Positions 23,346 to 28,422 of a DNA stretch of 28,422 nt are shown piece by piece. The stretch covers positions 1 to 28,422 of the forward strand of contig DCKY01000029.1 of the NCBI GenBank assembly GCA_002320775.1, read 5' to 3'. The stretch's first letter is position 1, and the number at the start of each line of letters is the position of its first letter. Both the position numbers and the translations under genes were made by a program. Source of the stretch: Planctomycetes bacterium UBA1662. GTDB taxonomy: Bacteria; Planctomycetota; UBA8108. Below the pieces are notes generated by a model. It was not told the DNA's origin and searched no databases. It was given only the letters and a program-made list of their open reading frames with translations.

Positions 23346-26300
23346 ATGAGAGAGCGACTCAACATTTTCATCATCGTATTGCTGGCGGGATTGTTCTCGA
23401 TTGCCTTTCCAGTCGATGCGCAGGTCATCATCAACGAATTCCTGGCGGATAACGCCCTGACCAATTTCGATGATGATGGCGACAACGAGGACTGGGTCGA
23501 GCTCTACAACCAGGGAGATGAGGATGTCGACCTGCAGGGGTATTTCCTCAGTGATAATCCTGAGAATCCCCTCCGCTGGGAGTTCCCGGCCGTGGTCATT
23601 CCCGCCCGCAGCTATCTGATGGTCTGGCTTTCGGGCAAGGACCGCCATGTGCCCCCGCCGGCGGCGATCGAGGATAATGGCGCGACCATGGCTTTTGAGC
23701 CTGTCTTCGTCCGGCGCGGCGCGCAGTGGGATTACCGGGTCGCTGACCCTGACGAGGTGGGGCCGCCCGAGGGCTGGAACCTCCCAGGGCAGCCGTTTCC
23801 AGGCAGCAGCAGGGGCACCGCGGGCTTCGGTTACGGAGATGGCGATGATTCAACCGATGTTCCCGAGAACAGCAACGCGGTCTTCACGCGGCGGGAGTTT
23901 GAGATCCCCAACCCCGCGGCGATCAGCAATCTGGTCCTTAAGATTGATTACGATGATGGCTTCATCGCCTTTATCAACGGCGTACGTCTCGCCGAGAGTA
24001 ACGCTCCCGGTGGCGAGGTTGACTTCAGCATCGAGGGAACCTCCAAGCACGAGGCCGGAACAGCCGAGACCTTTGATCTCAGCGCCGGAATCGACGACCT
24101 GGTCGAGGGCACGAACGTTCTCTCCGTCATTGGGCTCAACACTCTCGATCCTGGCAGCTCCGACATGTCGCTGCATGCCGAGCTGGGGATCGTCCCCAAT
24201 GTTCTTCATGCTGATTTCAGTCTCGAGCGGGAGGGTGGCGAGGCGGTCCTTCTCAGCAGCCCCTCGGGGGAGTTGCTCTCAGGAGTCGCCTATCCCGAGC
24301 AGACCGAGGATCACTCCTATGGGATCCATCCAAACGCAACGGGCGAATGGCGCTATCTGCTGACCCCGACGCCAGGGGCGGCGAATGACACCCGGGCTTT
24401 TGACGCCCCGATTTCGACCAACGTAGCGCTCGATCCTCCCCCGGGCTTCTACCAGGGAGCCCAGCAGATTGTCATGAGCGCTGAACCGGAGGGCCTGCTG
24501 CAGATCTACTATACGACCAATGGCAGCGAACCCTCGACCAACAGCACCCGCTACAACTCGCCGGTGCGTGTTTCCGGAAATACGGTGTTTCGTATTGCGG
24601 GCTTCATCGAAGGTGGAGAGCGAGCCACAGCGGTCCAGTCAGCTAGCTATTTCATTCCCGGGCGATCCTTTGACGGCGGCACCATCGATCTTCCTGTGCT
24701 GTCGATCTCCATGCCAGCCGATGATTACAGCACCGTGCACAACTCCACAGGCGCTCGCGGCCGGGGGTCGGAGCGGGAGGGGTATTGGGAATACTTCGAT
24801 GAAGATGGCGACCTCAGGGTCTCGACAGGTTTCGGACTGCGTCTCCACGGAGGCGCCGGGCGCGGCGGCGGCTTCAGCACCAAGAAGGCCTACAAGGCCT
24901 ACTTTCGGGGAGTCTACGGTGACAGGAAGATGCATTATCCGGGTTTCATGCCGGGTTCCGACGTAGAGGATTTCGACAAGTTCGTTCTGCGCTCGGCCTT
25001 CAATGACGCGATCGGCCGAAATGGGAACGGATCCCTCTTGCGAGACCAGCTGATTCGCGACCTGCACGGTCTGATGGGCGCTCCCCATTCGCACGGCACC
25101 TGGTGCAATCTCTACGTAAATATGCAGTATCGCGGTATCTACAATATCGTCGAGCGGATGGACGAGGAATTCATGGAATCCTATTTCCCTGATGAGGGAG
25201 ATGACTGGGACGTCATCAAGACCGGCGACTCTGTGCTGGTAGGCGACAACCGGGAGTGGAACCGGATTCGTGATTTCATCAATGAGAACGATTTTTCCCG
25301 TGATGAGGTCTATGAAGAGTTCGGCGAGTTTGTCGATATTCCCAACTACACCTCCTACATGATCGTAAACATGTGGGCGCAGAATCATGACTGGCCCCAC
25401 AACAACTGGTACGCGGCGCGTCCGCGTATCGAGGGAGGAAAGTGGAGGTTTTTCTGTTGGGACGCGGAATTTGGCATCAGCCTGAGCCCTGGCGGATATT
25501 CCAGCGACACCTTTGAGTTTGTCTTCGGGCGCAATGGGCGGCTGGCGGACATTATCGAGGCCCTGGTCGACAATCTCCGCTACCGGCGGTTCTTCCGCAA
25601 CGAGACCGAGCGTTTTCTCGATGGGCCTCTTCGCTCGAGTATTACCCGCGGCGTATTGAGCAGCCTGAGAGCGAAGATTCTCCCTGACATCGAGGATGAG
25701 CTCGAGCTCGTCGGTCAGAGCCGCAACCGTTGGGACAGCAACGTTTCCACTATGCAGACCTTTCTCAACAACCGGAATACTCCTTTTCGCAATGACGTGT
25801 TGAGCTCTCGCCGTCTCACCGTGCCGGCCGATCTCACGCCGGGCATCCGAAGCGTGACTCCCTCGGAGATCGTCAACTTCGGCGATGTCGTGGTCCGGGT
25901 TCGCGGGGTGAGGCTGACCGCGGATACGCAGGTTTTTTTCAACGACATCCAGGGAGAGACAGTCGGCTTTCGCGGAACATTCGGCGGGCTGGAGGTGAGG
26001 GTGCCGTTTGATGGCTCCCTTGTCGGTCCGGTGACGGTTCGCGCCTACAATCCGGAAGCCGAGCTCACCTCAGAAGACATAGACGGATTGCTTACGGTTT
26101 CTTTGCCGGTTCCGATCGTTACCGGGGTCCAGCCCGACCTAGGTTCCGCGGCGGGAGGAGAGACGGTCTTTGTCAGCGGAGGTTTCTTCTATGACAGCCC
26201 GGAGGTTTATTTCGGAGACCAGCAGGCTACGGAGGTCAGGCGCTTCGGGCCCGATGAAGACAGCACGGTGCTCTTGCAGGTCACGACCCCACCCGGGGCG

Positions 26301-26660
26301 GGGCAGGTCGAGGTGCGGGTGGTCAACACCACCCCCGGCCGCTCGGAGTCCGTCGACAGCGTGACCTTCACCTATGAAAGCGCGGAGGGCTTTCTTCGGG
26401 GCGACCCTGACTCCAGCGGTGATATCAATCTCACCGATGCGGTGCTGGTGCTGAACTACCTCTTCGCCGGGGGAGCGCGTCCCGGCTGCGAGGCGGCCGG
26501 GGACAGCGATCGCAGCGGGGACATCGGGTTGACGGATGCCATCCAGATCCTGAATTATCTCTTCCTGGGGTCCGACGGATTTCCCGCGCCTTTCCCGGAA
26601 TGCGGCCAGGACCCCCTGGGCGAATTGCTGGGTTGCGAAGCGACACGCGTCTGCGAGTAG
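23346..26660 (+). CDS. Large secreted CotH-domain protein with split lamin-tail, IPT/TIG and dockerin-like modules
   Basis: The protein has 1104 residues from ATG 23346 (G-run seven bases upstream); the signal peptide ends near residue 25. Domains in order: first half of a lamin-tail domain (26-105, VIINEFLADN, DWVELYN); a galactose-binding-like jelly roll (about 128-285, GTAGFGYGDGDD, IDYDDGFIAFINGVRLAESN); second half of the lamin-tail domain (288-347, SLEREGGEAVLLSS, GEWRYLLTPTPGAAN); a chitobiase-type domain (350-435, IYYTTNGSEPS); a CotH kinase-like domain (449 to about 825, with GIYNIVERMDEEF, NHDWPHNNWY and RFFCWDAEFGI); two IPT/TIG immunoglobulin-like domains (834-1013); and a C-terminal dockerin-like module (1016-1104) with two motifs and an LGC...C tail. 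CotH proteins are atypical kinases that phosphorylate spore coat or surface proteins. Here the role is probably surface attachment or modification; target unknown. Confidence 0.93.
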   Translation: MRERLNIFIIVLLAGLFSIAFPVDAQVIINEFLADNALTNFDDDGDNEDWVELYNQGDEDVDLQGYFLSDNPENPLRWEFPAVVIPARSYLMVWLSGKDRHVPPPAAIEDNGATMAFEPVFVRRGAQWDYRVADPDEVGPPEGWNLPGQPFPGSSRGTAGFGYGDGDDSTDVPENSNAVFTRREFEIPNPAAISNLVLKIDYDDGFIAFINGVRLAESNAPGGEVDFSIEGTSKHEAGTAETFDLSAGIDDLVEGTNVLSVIGLNTLDPGSSDMSLHAELGIVPNVLHADFSLEREGGEAVLLSSPSGELLSGVAYPEQTEDHSYGIHPNATGEWRYLLTPTPGAANDTRAFDAPISTNVALDPPPGFYQGAQQIVMSAEPEGLLQIYYTTNGSEPSTNSTRYNSPVRVSGNTVFRIAGFIEGGERATAVQSASYFIPGRSFDGGTIDLPVLSISMPADDYSTVHNSTGARGRGSEREGYWEYFDEDGDLRVSTGFGLRLHGGAGRGGGFSTKKAYKAYFRGVYGDRKMHYPGFMPGSDVEDFDKFVLRSAFNDAIGRNGNGSLLRDQLIRDLHGLMGAPHSHGTWCNLYVNMQYRGIYNIVERMDEEFMESYFPDEGDDWDVIKTGDSVLVGDNREWNRIRDFINENDFSRDEVYEEFGEFVDIPNYTSYMIVNMWAQNHDWPHNNWYAARPRIEGGKWRFFCWDAEFGISLSPGGYSSDTFEFVFGRNGRLADIIEALVDNLRYRRFFRNETERFLDGPLRSSITRGVLSSLRAKILPDIEDELELVGQSRNRWDSNVSTMQTFLNNRNTPFRNDVLSSRRLTVPADLTPGIRSVTPSEIVNFGDVVVRVRGVRLTADTQVFFNDIQGETVGFRGTFGGLEVRVPFDGSLVGPVTVRAYNPEAELTSEDIDGLLTVSLPVPIVTGVQPDLGSAAGGETVFVSGGFFYDSPEVYFGDQQATEVRRFGPDEDSTVLLQVTTPPGAGQVEVRVVNTTPGRSESVDSVTFTYESAEGFLRGDPDSSGDINLTDAVLVLNYLFAGGARPGCEAAGDSDRSGDIGLTDAIQILNYLFLGSDGFPAPFPECGQDPLGELLGCEATRVCE

Positions 26661-26681
26661 AGCCGCTGTACGGTGACTGCC

Positions 26682-27332
26682 CTATTCGGCCAGCTTGCGC
26701 CAGCTGATGTTGCGCAGAGCGGCGGTGGTCTGAAAGGTGGCCAGGCCCAGCGGACGCGATTCTTCGACCTCTATCCGAACCCCGATCTCGCGGTCCTTGG
26801 TGTCGGCATCGACGATTTGCTCATTTTGAAGCCAGGCTTCGAGCTTGTCCTTCGTTACCCGCAGCCTGACTGAGTACCAGATGCCGTTCTTGAAGTTGGT
26901 TGAGGTCGTGGTTTCGTTGTTGGCCGCGTCCTCCCCATCGAGGCAGGAGATGCCGCAAACCGTTCCACCCCATCCTCCGAGGATCAGCGAGGCAAAGCTG
27001 TCGTTCACCGGAAAGGTGAGCCCGCAGAAGAAGTCGGAGCCTCCGGCCCGCATGGCCTCCAGCCGGATCTCGTAGCCCATCTTCGGGAAGTCGCTAGTCC
27101 AGGTGATCCCGCTGAGCACCTCACCGGCCGGGATGATCAGCGTCCGGTCACGGGCGTAGGCTACCCCGGGATTCAGGAAGTCTGATTGTTTCCATCCTCC
27201 GAGGCTGGTTCCGTCAAATAGCGGCGCCCAGTTCCCATTGTGGCCGTTTTTACCGGTGGTCGTAAGCTGGCAGCCGGTGAGCGAGGAGACGATGCAGAGA
27301 CAGGACAACAGGCGGATCGTTCGCGGGGACAT
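26682..27332 (-). CDS. DUF1080 (3-keto-disaccharide hydrolase-like) lipoprotein
   Basis: The protein has 216 residues from ATG 27332. It begins with a lipoprotein signal peptide whose lipobox is LTGC with the lipidated cysteine C21, so it should be membrane-anchored outside the cytoplasm. The rest is the beta-jellyroll DUF1080 domain: PLFDGTSLGGWKQSD, GYEIRLEAMRAGGSDFFCGL, WYSVRLRVTKDKLEAWLQNE and ATFQTTAALRNISWRKL. Family members are linked to binding or cleavage of 3-keto-sugars or other polysaccharide fragments and are abundant in planctomycetes. It starts one base after the stop of the FKBP gene, with GGAG of its RBS inside the end of that gene, so both are expressed together. The longer frame up to 27362 is less likely because it overlaps the FKBP gene and buries the signal. 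Converges with the CotH gene, 21 bases apart. Confidence 0.88.
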   Translation of the reverse strand: MSPRTIRLLSCLCIVSSLTGCQLTTTGKNGHNGNWAPLFDGTSLGGWKQSDFLNPGVAYARDRTLIIPAGEVLSGITWTSDFPKMGYEIRLEAMRAGGSDFFCGLTFPVNDSFASLILGGWGGTVCGISCLDGEDAANNETTTSTNFKNGIWYSVRLRVTKDKLEAWLQNEQIVDADTKDREIGVRIEVEESRPLGLATFQTTAALRNISWRKLAE

Positions 27333-27333
27333 C

Positions 27334-27708
27334 TCAGTTAATCTCCAATAATTCGACTTCAAAGACGAGGGTCGCGTTGGGCGGGATCACTCCGCCCGCC
27401 CCGGTGGGCCCATAGCCAAGATCCGATGGGATGGTGAGCTTTCTCTTTCCGCCGACCTTCATGCCGCAGACGCCCTCGTCCCATCCGGCGATGACTCTTC
27501 CGGCCCCCAGGGGGAATTGGAAGGGCTGGTTGCGGTCTACGGAGCTGTCGAATTTCGTTCCATCGGTCAGCCAACCGGTGTAGTGGACGCTCACGTTGTT
27601 GCCGGCCTGCGCCGCCTCGCCAGCTCCGTCCGCGAGCTCTGTATACTGGAGACCGGAGGGTGTGGTGACGGTGTCTTCGTTTTCGTTTTCGATTTCGTCC
27701 TGCGACAT
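27334..27708 (-). CDS. FKBP-type peptidyl-prolyl cis-trans isomerase
   Basis: The protein has 124 residues from ATG 27708, with AAAGGA about seven bases upstream. There is no signal peptide; the N-terminus is strongly acidic (DEIENENEDT), so it should be cytoplasmic. The FKBP domain fills residues of about 17-124: TPSGLQYTELADG, VSVHYTGWLTDGTKFDSS, FPLGAGRVIAGWDEGVCGM, KRKLTIPSDLGYG, and IPPNATLVFEVELLEI at the end. These include the YTG, DSS, VI-GWD and IPP segments that line the active site. It speeds proline isomerisation in protein folding. It forms a tight two-gene unit with the DUF1080 lipoprotein (stop and next start separated by one base), an arrangement that might serve folding of exported proteins before secretion, but this is inference. 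Confidence 0.95.
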   Translation of the reverse strand: MSQDEIENENEDTVTTPSGLQYTELADGAGEAAQAGNNVSVHYTGWLTDGTKFDSSVDRNQPFQFPLGAGRVIAGWDEGVCGMKVGGKRKLTIPSDLGYGPTGAGGVIPPNATLVFEVELLEIN

Positions 27709-27792
27709 CTCAATTCCTTTCGGTGATCGTTTATTCAGCTCGGTCCGGCCGAGCCTTCCCGGCGGATCATAGCAGCCCGGGCGGGCGCTCAG

Positions 27793-28422
27793 CTACCCAT
27801 CCTTTTTCTTCCCGGCCTCTTTCTTCTTTTTCTTCTCCCGCTGCTCCCTCTCGTATTCCTTGTACCCTTCGACCAGCGCCGCTGGCCATTTGAAGCGTTT
27901 TAGCGGGTCGGCCTTGTAGCCGGCCAGGTGTCCGGGCTTGTCCCGGTCGCCTGGATTCGAATAGCGCCACTCTCCATAGCCGAAGATCTCCTGGATCAGC
28001 GCGGCGAGCCCCGGGTCGTATTCGAGCAGCTCCTCGCGGTTATCGACGTGGTTGTGGTCGTGGTCCGGGGGGCGGTTGGTGTTGAACCAGGACTGGACAC
28101 CCTCGGCCCAGTATTCATGGTGGTTGTTGGCCGCGTACTTGGTCTTCCAGAGACCTTTTTTCATGGCCGCCTGGTAGGCCGCCTTGAGCCTGCCATCGAA
28201 TGAAGGGTCGACCAGGTCGAGCCCGGTATTGTGCATCGCGTGGGCGAATTCGTGGACCAGGATGTTCTCGGCCCTGTAGGGGTCACCGTCAATTCTCAGG
28301 AGGTTTTCTTCGCCGCAGCTCACCGAAGGTCTTCCATGCGTAGCGCCGAGTCCGCGGGCCCGCTTGTCCCAGAACTTCGGGGGCTCCAGGTCGCTGTGCT
28401 CAGGCACCTGCGTGGTGAATTC
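27793..28422 (-). CDS. HExxH zinc metalloprotease-like protein, 5' truncated by window end
   Basis: The frame is open to the last base of the window, so the true start lies outside; the GTG at 28407 is not taken as start because the family-like sequence (EFTTQVPEHSDL) continues past it. The visible 209 residues contain the zinc-binding HEFAH motif in AENILVHEFAHAMH. A downstream region with HHEYWAEGVQSWFNTN may supply the third zinc ligand (Glu). A typical DHDHNHVDNREEL stretch and an EYDPGLAALIQEIFG end follow. The C-terminus is a run of charged residues (YEREQREKKKKKEAGKKKDG). The fold resembles a family of secreted metallopeptidase-like proteins common in planctomycetes. Cleaved substrate and presence of a signal peptide cannot be judged. 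The gene is separated from the FKBP gene by 84 bases and may be transcribed with it. Confidence 0.85.
   Translation of the reverse strand, partial: EFTTQVPEHSDLEPPKFWDKRARGLGATHGRPSVSCGEENLLRIDGDPYRAENILVHEFAHAMHNTGLDLVDPSFDGRLKAAYQAAMKKGLWKTKYAANNHHEYWAEGVQSWFNTNRPPDHDHNHVDNREELLEYDPGLAALIQEIFGYGEWRYSNPGDRDKPGHLAGYKADPLKRFKWPAALVEGYKEYEREQREKKKKKEAGKKKDG

Overview
The window looks like a GC-rich planctomycete (or close PVC-superphylum) chromosome. The main evidence is the protein families present. There is a PSCyt1/DUF1549/DUF1553 cytochrome-like protein directly followed by a Tat-exported DUF1501 protein, two secreted sulfatases, a DUF1080 lipoprotein, a TPR-redoxin protein, a CotH/lamin-tail surface protein, paired di-heme DUF1111 proteins, and the tail of what appears to be a PVC-type heme-binding protein. 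Dockerin-like duplicated Asp/Asn-Gly motifs recur on three unrelated proteins. Most of the coding capacity is for exported or envelope proteins. Two short housekeeping blocks (thrC; lepA-hemW) are embedded among them.

Layout. 1-267: C-terminus of a heme-binding-type protein. 362-1426: secreted dockerin + FGE-like protein. 1427-2289: long stretch with no convincing gene. 2290-2936: two tandem paralogous ~80-residue two-helix membrane proteins, closed by a strong intrinsic terminator (2971-3007). 3132-7834: sulfatase, overlapping threonine synthase, second sulfatase. 7992-10936: lepA and hemW, overlapping at GTGA. 10943-11257 (minus): small cupin. 11295-12209: secreted PI-PLC-like phosphodiesterase. 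12338-16868: PSCyt1/DUF1549/DUF1553 + DUF1501 pair. 16950-17531: lone HNH endonuclease-like gene with more AT-rich codon use. 17627-20376 (minus): two di-heme DUF1111 oxidoreductases, one with an N-terminal dockerin-like module. 20772-23225: TPR + redoxin protein. 23346-26660: large CotH protein with a split lamin-tail domain and a C-terminal dockerin-like module. 26682-28422 (minus): DUF1080 lipoprotein, FKBP isomerase and a truncated HExxH metalloprotease.

How the genes may work together. The sulfatases, DUF1080, PSCyt/DUF1501, di-heme and dockerin-bearing proteins fit the planctomycete style of attacking sulfated polysaccharides and running periplasmic redox chemistry, but no complete pathway is visible here. 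The FGE-like protein lacks one of the two catalytic cysteines of true FGE, so it is probably not the enzyme that matures the two sulfatases. The least explained element is the tandem pair of small membrane proteins at 2290-2936, which share an invariant inter-helix motif (GAFYGDVV-x-NIT, then GLTGL). They are the best candidate for something undescribed. No tRNA, rRNA, CRISPR array or insertion sequence was recognised.
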